A stretch of DNA of 47,039 bases, taken from positions 1 to 47,039 of the forward strand of contig JAFTZJ010000049.1 of assembly GCA_017461045.1 (NCBI GenBank), given 5' to 3'. The notes under the pieces were generated by a model, which saw only the letters and a list, made by a program, of their open reading frames with translations, ran no database searches and was not told the origin of the DNA. Origin of the DNA: Lachnospiraceae bacterium. Its GTDB lineage: Bacteria; Bacillota; Clostridia; Lachnospirales; Lachnospiraceae. This document shows positions 8,783-17,958 of this stretch, piece by piece; the first letter of the stretch is position 1; each line of letters opens with the position of its first letter. The translations under genes were made by a program, and so were the position numbers.

Positions 8783-8960
8783 CTATGTACCTCTAAGTTC
8801 ATAACCTTATGTAAACCGCAAGATATGCCCTACTTATCTATACTCTACCACAATATATTTGAAAAATCATTATATTTCTTACATTTTCCATTTTTTTCAC
8901 CATTTTGTAAGATTTTCTACAGACGCAGAACATTTTTTGTCAATCCGACGTCATAACAAA

Positions 8961-8988
8961 AAGGTCTGCGAATCGCTCCGCAGACCTT
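8961..8988. terminator. Terminator downstream of purD
   Basis: A perfect 10-bp stem, AAGGTCTGCG (8961-8970) with CGCAGACCTT (8979-8988), has an 8-nt loop. On the minus strand it is followed by TTTTTG, which suits purD, whose stop lies about 24 nt upstream. A T-run also exists on the plus side, so it could work both ways. The rest of 8783-9012 is A/T-rich leader of the glucosaminidase gene without another clear signal. Confidence 0.85.
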
Positions 8989-9012
8989 CTGTTTTTTCTA
9001 TTTACTTATATG

Positions 9013-10287
9013 TTACGCCTCATCAATTGCCTTACCAATATCATTGCGCATATATTTATTATCAAAGCTTACCCACTCTGTTGCCTTATATGCATTAGCT
9101 CTTGCTTCCTTCAAATCAGCACCCTTAGCAGTAATACCAATTACACGTCCGCCATTGGTAACAATCTTGCCGTCCTTCCAAGCAGTTCCTGCATGGAACG
9201 CATAATAACCTTCCTTGTTCTCAAAGGTATCCAATCCCTTCATTTCGAAGCCCTTCTGGTAGGACACCGGATATCCGTCTGATGCTAACACAACACAAAC
9301 CGCAGCGTTGTCTTCAAATTGCAAATCAATCTGATCCAAGGTTCCATCAATACATGCTTCCATAACATCGACAATGTCATTCTTCATTCTTGGCAATACC
9401 ACCTGTGCTTCCGGATCACCGAATCGTGCATTGTATTCCAACACCTTGGTTCCCTTTGGTGTAATCATCAATCCGCAGAAAAGAATACCCACAAAGTCTC
9501 TGCCCTCTGCTTTCATAGCTGCCATGGTCTTCTCATATACTTCCTTCTGGCAGTATGCATCAATCTCTTCCGTATAGAACGGACTTGGTGAAAATGTTCC
9601 CATGCCACCGGTATTCAATCCCTGATCTCCATCCTTCGCACGCTTATGATCCTGCGCAGAAGTCATGGTCTTAATATGAGTTCCGTCACAAAATGCCAAT
9701 ACAGACACTTCACGACCGGTCATAAATTCTTCAATAACCATTTTGTTACCGGCACTACCGAACTGTTTATCCAGCATAATAGACTTTACGCCTTCCTTGG
9801 CTTCCTCTAATGTATTACAGATTAATACACCTTTACCTAACGCCAAACCGTCTGCTTTTAATACAATCGGAAATTCTGCTTCTGTCTCCAAATAGCGAAT
9901 TGCCGCATCTGCATCATCAAAGTTCTCATAGGCAGCCGTTGGAATCTCGTACTTCTTCATCAAATCCTTTGAAAATGCTTTAGAACCTTCAATGATTGCT
10001 GCATTCTTTCGAGGTCCGAATACACGAAGACCTGCTTCTTCAAATGCATCTACCACACCGCCAACCAATGGATCATCCATACCAATAATCGTCAAATCAA
10101 TTGCCTGCTCCTTTGCAAAAGCAACTAATTTATCGAATTCCATTGCCTGAATGTCTACACATTCTGCCAACTGGGAAATACCTGCATTTCCCGGTGCACA
10201 ATATATCTTATCCACTCTTGGGCTTTCACTTACCTTCTGAGCAATCGCATGCTCTCTACCGCCACTTCCAACGATTAAGACCTTCAT
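9013..10287 (-). CDS. purD: Phosphoribosylamine-glycine ligase
   Basis: Joins phosphoribosylamine and glycine with ATP to make GAR, the second step of purine synthesis. The 424-residue length is normal. The N-terminal fold begins MKVLIVGSGGREHAIA, and the ATP-grasp core includes VLKADGLALGKGV and the GGMGTFSP substrate loop. NARFGDPEAQV, a GARS hallmark, lies near 290. Last gene of purM-purN-purD, 61 nt after purN, with a strong AAGGAGG site and a terminator behind it. Confidence 0.98.
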   Translation of the reverse strand: MKVLIVGSGGREHAIAQKVSESPRVDKIYCAPGNAGISQLAECVDIQAMEFDKLVAFAKEQAIDLTIIGMDDPLVGGVVDAFEEAGLRVFGPRKNAAIIEGSKAFSKDLMKKYEIPTAAYENFDDADAAIRYLETEAEFPIVLKADGLALGKGVLICNTLEEAKEGVKSIMLDKQFGSAGNKMVIEEFMTGREVSVLAFCDGTHIKTMTSAQDHKRAKDGDQGLNTGGMGTFSPSPFYTEEIDAYCQKEVYEKTMAAMKAEGRDFVGILFCGLMITPKGTKVLEYNARFGDPEAQVVLPRMKNDIVDVMEACIDGTLDQIDLQFEDNAAVCVVLASDGYPVSYQKGFEMKGLDTFENKEGYYAFHAGTAWKDGKIVTNGGRVIGITAKGADLKEARANAYKATEWVSFDNKYMRNDIGKAIDEA

Positions 10288-10348
10288 GTTATTTCCTCCT
10301 TGGATTCATTTCATCATATACAAATCATTAAACTAATACTGCATGAAC

Positions 10349-10975
10349 TTATGCATGGATAACTGTTTTACCATCCGCAACCGTTACTTTTCCATTAGCT
10401 ATCATATCAATTGCCTGTGGCAACAGTTTCCATTCTGCCTGTTCCATAACACGTCTCTGTAAAATCTCCGGTGTATCCCCTGACTGCACTTCCACAGCCT
10501 TCTGAAGAATAATCGGACCGGTGTCCGTTCCTTTATCGACAAAATGTACGGTAGCACCTACTACTTTTACGCCCCGAGCCAACGCTGCTTCATGCACTTT
10601 CAAACCATAGTAACCGGTTCCGCAAAATGCAGGAATCAAAGACGGATGAATATTAATAATTCGATTTTCATAAGCATCTATCATTTGTTCCGGAATCACG
10701 ACTAAGAAGCCGGCTAATACGATTAAATCAACATCATACGACTGCACAGTCGCTAACAATGCATCATTAAATTCTGCTCGGCTACTATAATCCTTTGGTG
10801 ACACACATACACCCGGAATACCTGCCGTTTTCGCACGTTCCAAAGCTTTTACTCCGTAATTATTACTAATTACCACTGCAATTTCTGTATTTGTAATGGT
10901 TCCATCTGCAACCCGATCAATAATTGCCTGTAAATTCGTTCCGCCACCGGATACCATAACCGCAATCTTTAGCAT
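10349..10975 (-). CDS. purN: Phosphoribosylglycinamide formyltransferase
   Basis: Transfers a formyl group from 10-formyl-THF to GAR (third step of purine synthesis). 208 residues, normal length. The N-terminal [13 protein letters not shown] motif and the [10 protein letters not shown] motif with its catalytic Asn/His are present. The [13 protein letters not shown] motif carries the catalytic Asp. Its start overlaps the purM stop by 7 nt, so translation is probably coupled. Confidence 0.98.
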   Translation of the reverse strand: MLKIAVMVSGGGTNLQAIIDRVADGTITNTEIAVVISNNYGVKALERAKTAGIPGVCVSPKDYSSRAEFNDALLATVQSYDVDLIVLAGFLVVIPEQMIDAYENRIINIHPSLIPAFCGTGYYGLKVHEAALARGVKVVGATVHFVDKGTDTGPIILQKAVEVQSGDTPEILQRRVMEQAEWKLLPQAIDMIANGKVTVADGKTVIHA

Positions 10976-11994
10976 AAGGTAACTCCTTTTTCTCCTGCTT
11001 CTACCTGACCTACAACGTATGCATCTTCACCAGCTGCCTTTAATGCTGCCAATGTCTTCTCTGCATCAGCTGAATCAACTGCCAGCATCATACCAAGACC
11101 CATATTATAAGTGTTGTACATCATTTGCTCTTCTACATTTCCAACCTTCTGCATCAATTTGAAAATCGGAAGCACCGGATATGAATCCTTCTTTACAACT
11201 GCACGAACGCCGTCCGGTAACATTCTAGGAATATTCTCATAGAAACCGCCACCGGTAATATGACTACAACCCTTAATTACAACACCGGCTTCCTTTACAG
11301 AACGTAATGCCTTAACATAAATCTTAGTCGGAGCCAGCAATGCTTCTCCTAATGTCTTGCCTAATTCATCATAATATGTATTCAAAGATTCCTCAGTCAT
11401 CTCGAAAATCTTACGTACCAATGAAAAACCGTTACTATGTACACCACTGGATGCAATACCAATTAATGTATCGCCCGGCTTAATATTCGCTCCGGTAATC
11501 AAATCCTTCTCGTCTACAACACCAACAGCAAAGCCTGCCAAATCATACTCATCCTCCGGATAGAAGCCCGGCATCTCAGCTGTTTCACCGCCAATCAGGG
11601 CAGCATCCGACTGTGCACAACCATCTGCAACACCGCTTACAATTGTTGCGATTTTTTCCGGGTAATTCTTGCCACAAGCAATATAATCAAGGAAAAACAA
11701 TGGTTCACCACCTGCACATGCAATATCATTCACACACATTGCTACACAGTCGATACCAATCGTGTCATGCTTATCCATAATAAAAGCCAACTTAAACTTC
11801 GTACCAACACCGTCTGTACCGGATACAAGGGTTGGTTTCTCCATCTGCTTGAACTTCTCCATAGAGAATGCTCCTGAAAAGCCACCAATATTCGTAAGAA
11901 CCTCCGGACGCATTGTCTTAGCAATATGCTCCTTCATTAATTCCACAGACTTATATCCTGCTTCAATATCCACTCCGGCATTTTTGTAATCCAT
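10969..11994 (-). CDS. purM: Phosphoribosylformylglycinamidine cyclo-ligase
   Basis: Closes the imidazole ring to form AIR (fifth step of purine synthesis). 341 residues with typical PurM signatures: [12 protein letters not shown] start, [34 protein letters not shown] and [14 protein letters not shown]. First gene of purMND. purF, purL and purH are not in the window. A good sigma-A promoter lies 70-98 nt upstream. Confidence 0.98.
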   Translation of the reverse strand: MDYKNAGVDIEAGYKSVELMKEHIAKTMRPEVLTNIGGFSGAFSMEKFKQMEKPTLVSGTDGVGTKFKLAFIMDKHDTIGIDCVAMCVNDIACAGGEPLFFLDYIACGKNYPEKIATIVSGVADGCAQSDAALIGGETAEMPGFYPEDEYDLAGFAVGVVDEKDLITGANIKPGDTLIGIASSGVHSNGFSLVRKIFEMTEESLNTYYDELGKTLGEALLAPTKIYVKALRSVKEAGVVIKGCSHITGGGFYENIPRMLPDGVRAVVKKDSYPVLPIFKLMQKVGNVEEQMMYNTYNMGLGMMLAVDSADAEKTLAALKAAGEDAYVVGQVEAGEKGVTLC

Positions 11995-12063
11995 CTTTCG
12001 TTCCTCCTGAAACCTTCATTCTATATAATCTTGTTGATTATACAAATCAACACATTCCACTTT

Positions 12064-12092
12064 ATTATAGTGGAAGAAAGTATATTTGTAAA
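12064..12092 (-). promoter_or_regulatory. Promoter of purMND
   Basis: On the minus strand TTTACA (12092-12087), a 17-nt spacer and a perfect TATAAT (12069-12064). The roughly 60-nt leader has a small hairpin GTTGAT-7-ATCAAC (about 12034-12052). It is too short for a purine riboswitch, and I see no PurR-type box. Confidence 0.7.
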
Positions 12093-12200
12093 GATGAACC
12101 CCCTTTTCTACCTATTAGTTTCTTAGTAGAAATATACAGAATTATTTGTATAAATTTATACGATGTTTTTCAATCTTTTTGTACATTTTTTTCAAATATG

Positions 12201-12231
12201 TGGTAGAATAGAAGTAGTGAGATTGGGGAGG
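12201..12231 (+). promoter_or_regulatory. Extended -10 promoter and ribosome site of the GGDEF gene
   Basis: TGG-TAGAAT (12201-12209) is an extended -10. A poor -35 candidate (GTACAT, 12181-12186) lies 17 nt upstream. GGGGAGG (12225-12231) is the ribosome site 7 nt before the ATG at 12239. The promoter is divergent from purM. Confidence 0.6.
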
Positions 12232-12238
12232 TATCAAA

Positions 12239-14557
12239 ATGTCTAAAAAACGTTTTACCATTGGTCTGTTTATTTGTCATTTGGACAACGATTATGCCTA
12301 TGACATCTGTAAAGGAATAGACTATGCAGCAAAAGAATTAGATGTTAACTTAGTAATTTTTCCGGGTATGTATATTAATGCTGCTTACAACGACCCGGCA
12401 AATGCGAAATATGATTATCAATACAATTCTGTGTTCTATTATGCACAGCCGGAATCCATTGATGCGTTAATCATTTCTATTGGTACAATCGGTACCTTTT
12501 TAAATGATGCAGATAATATTGCATTTTTAAATCGTTTTAAAGATATTCCAATCCTAACTCTTGAATCGGAGTATGAAAACTACCCTTCCTTAATCATTGA
12601 TAGTACACAAGGTTTGAAAGAAGTTATTAATCATCTGATATATGATCACAATAAGAAGCACATTGGTTTTGTAAGTGGTCGTAAAGGCAATTCAGATGCT
12701 CAGGAGCGTCTGGATGTTTATAAGAAAACTTTAACAGAAGCAGGTATTCCTGTAGATGAGAATTTAATTGTACATGGCAATTTTTCAGAATACTGTGAAG
12801 AACTAGTTGAGGATTTGTTGGATTCTCATCCAGAAATGGATGCTCTATGTTTTGCCAATGACCAAATGGCTCTTGGCGGATACAATGTATTAAAGCGACG
12901 TGGCATTGAAATCGGCAAGGATATTGCCGTTACCGGTTTCGATGATGTGCCCCTTGCATTAGCTCTGGATCCACCTCTTACAACCGTCCGTGCCAATGCC
13001 TGCGAACTGGGATATCGTTCTGTACACGAAGCACTGACTCTTATTAAAAAGGGAAAGATTACTTCTACTCGTTTGAATTCAGCAATGATTATCCGAGATT
13101 CTTGTGGCTGTTCAAATGCTGCCGAAAAAACGTCTTCCGATATGAACAATCAAGAAGGAAAAACAAAGCAGGAGCTTTTAGATTGGATCATCAATACAGC
13201 TTTTATTAATGATAAAGATACATTTATTTATAACCGTATCTCTACATTAATAACTGAATATGTATCATTACTTTTGGACGTTGCACTGGATGATACTCAA
13301 ACAACATTCCCACTTGATAAATTAAAGGATATTGTAAAGCAATATGCCAATTCCGATTTGCCGTTATACTATTCCGTAATGCAATTGGATTATTGCTTCC
13401 ATACCATTGAAAAATTGATACTGACATTAATCAAGGATCCGGAAAAACGCGCCACATTCTGCATTACATCCAATGCAGTTTCCATGCAATTGTTAAATGT
13501 TGAGTCCAGTGGCAGATATAATGAAAAGCATAATTATAAACTTAACATCTGGACTTCCAGCTATATCATTCGGGATACTATGATTAACAGCAATAACCTT
13601 GAACTAGTTTATTCTCTTATTGGCGATAAGCTACAGCATTTAAATATGATTAGTTCTTATGTATATACTGTTCAAGATGATGAGGTTTGCTTAAATAGCG
13701 ATGGTAGCTGGCATGTACCGGAACGATTACAATTACAGGTATACAATAAGGATCAGGTTACCATACCTCTGACGAAAGCAGAATATTCTGTTGCAACAAA
13801 GGATTTATTCAACAATGCATATACACCAAAACAAAGACGCTTCACCATGATATTGACACCAATATTTACAAGTGAAAGACACCATGGTGTATTCCTGTGC
13901 GAGGTTGATATTTCTCATTTCCACCACATCTATTCAATTAGTTTGGAATTGGGAACTACCATGAAATATCTGGAAATGTATGATGAGCAGCAACAGACCA
14001 ATCAGCAGTTGGAATATACTCTGTCCGTTCTGCATGAGAAGAACCGGCAGCTCAGCAAGATATCAACCATTGATGAATTGACCGGACTAAAGAACCGTAG
14101 AGGCTTCTTAACCGAAACCCAGACCGTTATTTCTTCTGAAATCAACCAGGGTCAGCGTGCAATTCTCTTGTTTGCTGATATGGATAATTTGAAAATGGTA
14201 AATGATATGTTCGGTCATGAAGACGGTGACTTTGCACTCCGCACCATTGCAACCGCATTAAAAACCAGTTTGCGTGGCAATGATATCATAGGACGAATTG
14301 GCGGTGATGAATTTGTTGCCTTTGCATTATTAGGCAATCAACAATCTACCGAAACCATATCGAACCGTATTCATAACAAGCTTGAAATCATGAATAAGAA
14401 TTGCGATAAGCCATATTACATTGATGCAAGTATTGGTATTGTAGACTTTGTCTGCGATGCAAATATGGATATTCAGGAACTGATTAAAAAGGCTGATGAT
14501 GCGTTATACGAGAACAAATCCCGCAAACGTAAATCTGTTCTTAAAAGTGAGAACTAG
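12239..14557 (+). CDS. Sugar-binding-like (LacI/PBP1 fold) diguanylate cyclase
   Basis: A 772-residue cytoplasmic fusion without signal peptide or transmembrane helix. Residues 1-290 resemble the effector-binding half of LacI/GalR regulators (IGFVSGR, FANDQMALGGYNVLKRRG, AVTGFDDVPLA, LTTVRANACELGYR) but have no DNA-binding helix-turn-helix. A middle region of about 300 residues is unassigned and ends in a helical linker. The C-terminal GGDEF domain has DELTGLKNRRGF and an intact GGDEF at 688-692. An RxxD inhibitory site (RGND, 679-682) lies five residues before it. It should therefore make c-di-GMP in response to a cytoplasmic small ligand. The ligand is unknown. It stands alone, divergent from purM. 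Confidence 0.9.
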   Translation: MSKKRFTIGLFICHLDNDYAYDICKGIDYAAKELDVNLVIFPGMYINAAYNDPANAKYDYQYNSVFYYAQPESIDALIISIGTIGTFLNDADNIAFLNRFKDIPILTLESEYENYPSLIIDSTQGLKEVINHLIYDHNKKHIGFVSGRKGNSDAQERLDVYKKTLTEAGIPVDENLIVHGNFSEYCEELVEDLLDSHPEMDALCFANDQMALGGYNVLKRRGIEIGKDIAVTGFDDVPLALALDPPLTTVRANACELGYRSVHEALTLIKKGKITSTRLNSAMIIRDSCGCSNAAEKTSSDMNNQEGKTKQELLDWIINTAFINDKDTFIYNRISTLITEYVSLLLDVALDDTQTTFPLDKLKDIVKQYANSDLPLYYSVMQLDYCFHTIEKLILTLIKDPEKRATFCITSNAVSMQLLNVESSGRYNEKHNYKLNIWTSSYIIRDTMINSNNLELVYSLIGDKLQHLNMISSYVYTVQDDEVCLNSDGSWHVPERLQLQVYNKDQVTIPLTKAEYSVATKDLFNNAYTPKQRRFTMILTPIFTSERHHGVFLCEVDISHFHHIYSISLELGTTMKYLEMYDEQQQTNQQLEYTLSVLHEKNRQLSKISTIDELTGLKNRRGFLTETQTVISSEINQGQRAILLFADMDNLKMVNDMFGHEDGDFALRTIATALKTSLRGNDIIGRIGGDEFVAFALLGNQQSTETISNRIHNKLEIMNKNCDKPYYIDASIGIVDFVCDANMDIQELIKKADDALYENKSRKRKSVLKSEN

Positions 14558-14582
14558 AACATAAAAAAATCGAATCAATGAT

Positions 14583-14632
14583 AAAATAAGAAACTGTCAC
14601 TTCCGATTATAGAAGTGACAGTTTCTTATTTT
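14583..14632. terminator. Bidirectional terminator, 21-bp perfect stem
   Basis: Arms 14583-14603 and 14612-14632 are perfectly complementary around an 8-nt loop. The core is AAACTGTCACTTC with GAAGTGACAGTTT. T-rich tails occur on both strands. It lies between the convergent GGDEF gene and dgt 3' end and should stop both. Confidence 0.9.
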
Positions 14633-14643
14633 TTAGCATTTGA

Positions 14644-15105
14644 TTAACATTCAATAATACCATTTAATTCCTGATATAAGCTTCGTGCATAACTGTCTGT
14701 CATGCCACAAACCAAATCTGTTACCAGCAGGATGCGCAGATACAACTTTTCTTCTTCACTCTTTCCGGTTGCATCCATATAATAACGTTCCACATAATTA
14801 TCAGAAATTAATGTAACCACTTTTTCATCAATGGTTCCCAACTCTTTCTCCGTATCAAAGTAAATTGCTGCTTTTACAAACTTATCCAACAAGAATTCCA
14901 ACATATGTCCTGCTGCAATTTCCAATTTGTAAATAGGTTCCGAGATAAATGCATTGCGATATGCAATAGCTCCCATTGCTTCCATTAACCCCTCTGCATA
15001 AGTACCATGGAACAAATCATATCCATAGGTACCATTCATGATAGCTTCGTAATTAGAAACAAATCCATGGGTTGCACATTTAATTAAATAATTCTGAACA
15101 TTCAT
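14644..15105 (-). pseudogene. dgt: C-terminal part of dGTPase, separated by an in-frame stop
   Basis: These 153 residues continue the dGTPase of the next entry in the same frame. Reading upstream from its first ATG (15105) the frame stays open for 13 more codons (YGNPEFYAVQNWA) until the single TAA at 15147-15145. That segment reads like normal dGTPase sequence. There is no ribosome site in front of the ATG, so independent translation is doubtful. The part is largely helical (INGTYGYDLF-like, then GHMLEFLLDKFV) and contributes to the oligomeric fold in intact enzymes. Without the stop the protein would be 474 residues, a normal length. Either a real nonsense mutation or a one-base sequence error is possible. 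Confidence 0.8.
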
Positions 15106-15144
15106 TGCCCAGTTTTGTACTGCATAGAATTCCGGATTGCCATA

Positions 15145-16068
15145 TTACCGATCCAATGCTTTCTGATATTGATGTCTCAATTCTTCCAATGGATTAAAAT
15201 AATTGGTAACCCAAACCGGACAGTTCTTATTCAACAGAATCAATTCCCGTTCTAACATTCCATAAGTAATACAGCCCTTCTTCACTGCATCCTCAATATC
15301 TGCGGTCTTATATGCAATATCATCTGCCGCTTCCAGAATAAAGGTCATAGGATTTCGATTCCCATTGGTTCCGGTAGCTTCCTGTATCTCTCGGAACACC
15401 TCTCTGTCTGCATAGAAATAACCCATTTTTTTATACTTAATATCCTCCGCCTTCGGGTTGGACTCCAAAGAAGAATTCGGATATTTCAAAATCGTACTCA
15501 ATAATGCATAAGTTAAATTCATACCGTACTCATCGGAAAAGAAATGCAACTTGCTAATTAAACGCAACGCCTGTGCATTACCTTCGAACTGATAAAAATC
15601 CTGCTTCATCTGTTCCGTAAGTATGTCTTCAATCTTCCGGTCAAAGAACATCATTTCCGGCAACCGTTCCCGAAACCATTGTCGGATTGCAGTTTCACCA
15701 AAATGTCCAAAAGGCGGATTACCAATATCATGAATTAATCCTGCGCACTGTAAAACATTGCACATATCTTCCGCAATTCGCCAGTTAAAGTTCGGATCCT
15801 TCTTCGATGCAATCAAATTCTTACCAATATTCTGCCCTAAGGATCTTGCAAAGGAAGACACTTCTAAAGAATGTGTTAATCTGGTACGAATAAAATCACT
15901 CTTATCTAAAGGAAAGACCTGTGTTTTATCCTGTAATCGTCGAAAAGAGGCACTTCCTATGATTTTCTGATAATCCTTTTCATATTCAGTTCTTAAGTCC
16001 CGTCCACCTGTCTGATTTACCGGTGGCATATTCCTTCTCCGGGAACAAAGAAGCTGATTCCACTCCAT
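15145..16068 (-). CDS. dgt: Deoxyguanosinetriphosphate triphosphohydrolase, N-terminal part (gene interrupted)
   Basis: dGTPases hydrolyse dGTP to deoxyguanosine and triphosphate and adjust dNTP pools. These 307 residues carry the HD-domain catalytic signatures: RRLQDKTQVFPL, RTRLTHSLEVSS (metal His) and LIHDIGNPPFGHFGE (HD pair plus downstream His). Another metal Asp is expected in AADDIAYKTADIED. The frame stops at TAA 15147-15145 after ...KALDR, while the remaining 166 codons continue in the same frame. The truncated product keeps the metal site but lacks the C-terminal helical third, so activity is uncertain. It follows the NlpC/P60 gene by 50 nt. Confidence 0.88.
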   Translation of the reverse strand: MEWNQLLCSRRRNMPPVNQTGGRDLRTEYEKDYQKIIGSASFRRLQDKTQVFPLDKSDFIRTRLTHSLEVSSFARSLGQNIGKNLIASKKDPNFNWRIAEDMCNVLQCAGLIHDIGNPPFGHFGETAIRQWFRERLPEMMFFDRKIEDILTEQMKQDFYQFEGNAQALRLISKLHFFSDEYGMNLTYALLSTILKYPNSSLESNPKAEDIKYKKMGYFYADREVFREIQEATGTNGNRNPMTFILEAADDIAYKTADIEDAVKKGCITYGMLERELILLNKNCPVWVTNYFNPLEELRHQYQKALDR

Positions 16069-16118
16069 TGTTTCTCTCCTATGTTAATCTCTTACAATGT
16101 CTTTCAATTCGATTATTA

Positions 16119-17189
16119 TTAATCCGTAATAATTCGTCTTGCTCCATACGGTGTATCATAGAACACATTAGAAACTATAATACCGGTTCTGGAGTCACAT
16201 GCATGAACAATCTGTCCATTTCCAATATACAAAGCAACATGATGAATAGTGCCGTTACTATATGCATAGAATACCAAGTCTCCCGGCTGAAGATTATCAA
16301 TGGAAACCGGCACACCATTACTGAACTGTGCTCTGGAAGAACGGTTAATTGTATAACCAAAATTCTCATATACACGCATGGTAAATCCGGAACAATCCGT
16401 ACCATTCGTCAAGCTTGTACCACCCCATACATAGGAATTACCAACAAACTGCAAACCATAGTTTACCACCTGCATCCGCTTGGTAGAGGCTAGTTCATCA
16501 ATGGTAAATGCTGTTTTGGTTCCAAAATGTACATTGACATATTCTGCTGACACATAGCCCTCTGTTCCATCATCCAAGGAAACCTTTACCCAACCATCTA
16601 ATTCTTCAATCAAAGTCAAATCCTGATTCTGCACCACGCGATCCAAAATGGAGGATTCTGTTGTAGGCTGTTCCCGCACCATTAGTACATCTGCATTTAC
16701 CGTAGCAACGGTACTACATACCTGCTGTGCATAGGCACCGGCTTCATCATCAAATACCAAATAATCGTTGCTAACATAGCCATCTACATTGCCGGAATGA
16801 ATCTTCGTCCAAGACTCTCCCCGTTCCACAACATCTGCTAAGGAACCGACTACCATTTTACCAATAATATTTCCTTCTGTACTTGGCATATCTCGAACAT
16901 TCAAAGAATTATCTACCACTGCCATACACTTTCCTGCATACTCCGGATAGCTTCCCACCTCCGGCACCGCCTCGCCTAATACTTGAGATGTATCAACAGC
17001 TACGCCTAACTCATCATCCGATAAATTCTCTATATAATTGTCTACATCATACGCAATACCTGCCACTGCACTATTGCTATAACGATTGGATGCTCCAACC
17101 TCTTCTGACAACATTATGCAACTGATTAATACAATCAGTGCCCCAAAACCTGCCATAAGAATCGGACCAATTAATTTTCGTTTTTGCAT
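16119..17189 (-). CDS. NlpC/P60 cell-wall hydrolase with two SH3 domains
   Basis: A peptidoglycan endopeptidase of 356 residues when read from MQKRKLIG at 17189. In-frame codons upstream to 17309 lack a ribosome site, and the predicted promoter lies within them. It has an N-terminal membrane/signal helix (about 6-28), SH3 domain 1 (about 85-145) and SH3 domain 2 (about 150-215). The NlpC/P60 domain (about 240-356) has the catalytic Cys in NGTDCSGF and His in IHHVALYIG, with a third polar residue near QIVHACD. It is exported and probably cleaves stem peptides. The ribosome site AAGGT is modest. dgt starts 50 nt downstream, so the two may be cotranscribed. Confidence 0.9.
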   Translation of the reverse strand: MQKRKLIGPILMAGFGALIVLISCIMLSEEVGASNRYSNSAVAGIAYDVDNYIENLSDDELGVAVDTSQVLGEAVPEVGSYPEYAGKCMAVVDNSLNVRDMPSTEGNIIGKMVVGSLADVVERGESWTKIHSGNVDGYVSNDYLVFDDEAGAYAQQVCSTVATVNADVLMVREQPTTESSILDRVVQNQDLTLIEELDGWVKVSLDDGTEGYVSAEYVNVHFGTKTAFTIDELASTKRMQVVNYGLQFVGNSYVWGGTSLTNGTDCSGFTMRVYENFGYTINRSSRAQFSNGVPVSIDNLQPGDLVFYAYSNGTIHHVALYIGNGQIVHACDSRTGIIVSNVFYDTPYGARRIITD

Positions 17190-17247
17190 ATTTCTTACCT
17201 TTTCATATAAACGACTCCCAAAGGAGTCATAGCGTAGTTTCCATAAC

Positions 17248-17276
17248 AGTATATCAAATCCTAAAGGTATATTCAA
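17248..17276 (-). promoter_or_regulatory. Promoter of the NlpC/P60 gene
   Basis: TTGAAT (17276-17271), a 17-nt spacer ending in TGA, and TATACT (17253-17248) give a good extended -10 promoter. It supports the 17189 start. A small hairpin GACTCC-CAAA-GGAGTC (about 17213-17228) follows in the leader. Confidence 0.6.
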
Positions 17277-17328
17277 ATCCAAAATGCATATAATACCAGA
17301 AGATATCAAAAGAAAGCGAGGAATAATT

Positions 17329-17955
17329 ATGAACGAAACATTTCCATTTCAAGCAGAACCTTTACCATATGCTTACAATGCCTTGGAGCCGGAACTATCC
17401 AAAGAAATATTAGAATTCCACCACGACAAGCATTATAAAACATATGTGGATAACTTAAACGGAATCTTATCAGACTTTCCGAAATATCAGGATTGGACCT
17501 TAGAGAATTTACTCATTCATTTAGAAGATTTACCAACCGACATTCAAACCGGAATCCGTAATAACGGAGGCGGTGTTTATAATCATCAATTATACTTCCG
17601 TTGCATGCAGGGAAACGGTTTTTCCATGCCGGAGGGAGATTTTGCCAATATCATTCACCGGGATTTTGAATCCTTTGACAATTTTTCCCGCATTTTTACC
17701 AATGCAGCTACGAAAGTCTTCGGTTCCGGTTACGCATGGTTAGTATGCGAAAATGGAAAACTATCCGTAGTCACTACCGGTAATCAGGATACCCCAATTA
17801 CAAATTCCCAGAAGCCAATTCTATGCATTGACGTCTGGGAACATGCTTACTATCTACAATATCAAAATCGTAGAGCTGATTATATTACCAATTGGTTTCA
17901 ATTAATTAACTGGGATTATGTAAATACATTATATCTACAGGCTTCTCAAAGTTAA
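17329..17955 (+). CDS. Superoxide dismutase, Fe/Mn family
   Basis: Converts superoxide to peroxide and oxygen; 208 residues from MNETFPFQ, preceded by a purine-rich site (AGCGAGG, 17315-17321). Codons upstream to 17284 lack one. Metal ligands are all visible: the His in EFHHDKHY, the His in VYNHQLYF, and Asp and His in CIDVWEHAYYLQY. The residue before YNH is Val rather than the usual His/Ala, so Fe versus Mn preference cannot be read. Stand-alone gene, convergent with the nitroreductase with only 3 nt between stops and no hairpin between them. Confidence 0.95.
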   Translation: MNETFPFQAEPLPYAYNALEPELSKEILEFHHDKHYKTYVDNLNGILSDFPKYQDWTLENLLIHLEDLPTDIQTGIRNNGGGVYNHQLYFRCMQGNGFSMPEGDFANIIHRDFESFDNFSRIFTNAATKVFGSGYAWLVCENGKLSVVTTGNQDTPITNSQKPILCIDVWEHAYYLQYQNRRADYITNWFQLINWDYVNTLYLQASQS

Positions 17956-17958
17956 TAT

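Noticed and set aside
11995-12063. Purine riboswitch before purM
   Set aside because: The leader is about 60 nt and contains only one short hairpin, without the conserved three-way junction.
15145-15147. Recoding at the dgt stop (selenocysteine or pyrrolysine)
   Set aside because: The codon is TAA; recoding uses TGA or TAG, and no recoding structure is visible.
16069-17130. Several plus-strand frames opposite the NlpC/P60 gene
   Set aside because: No family features or ribosome sites; the opposite strand carries clear SH3 and NlpC/P60 motifs.
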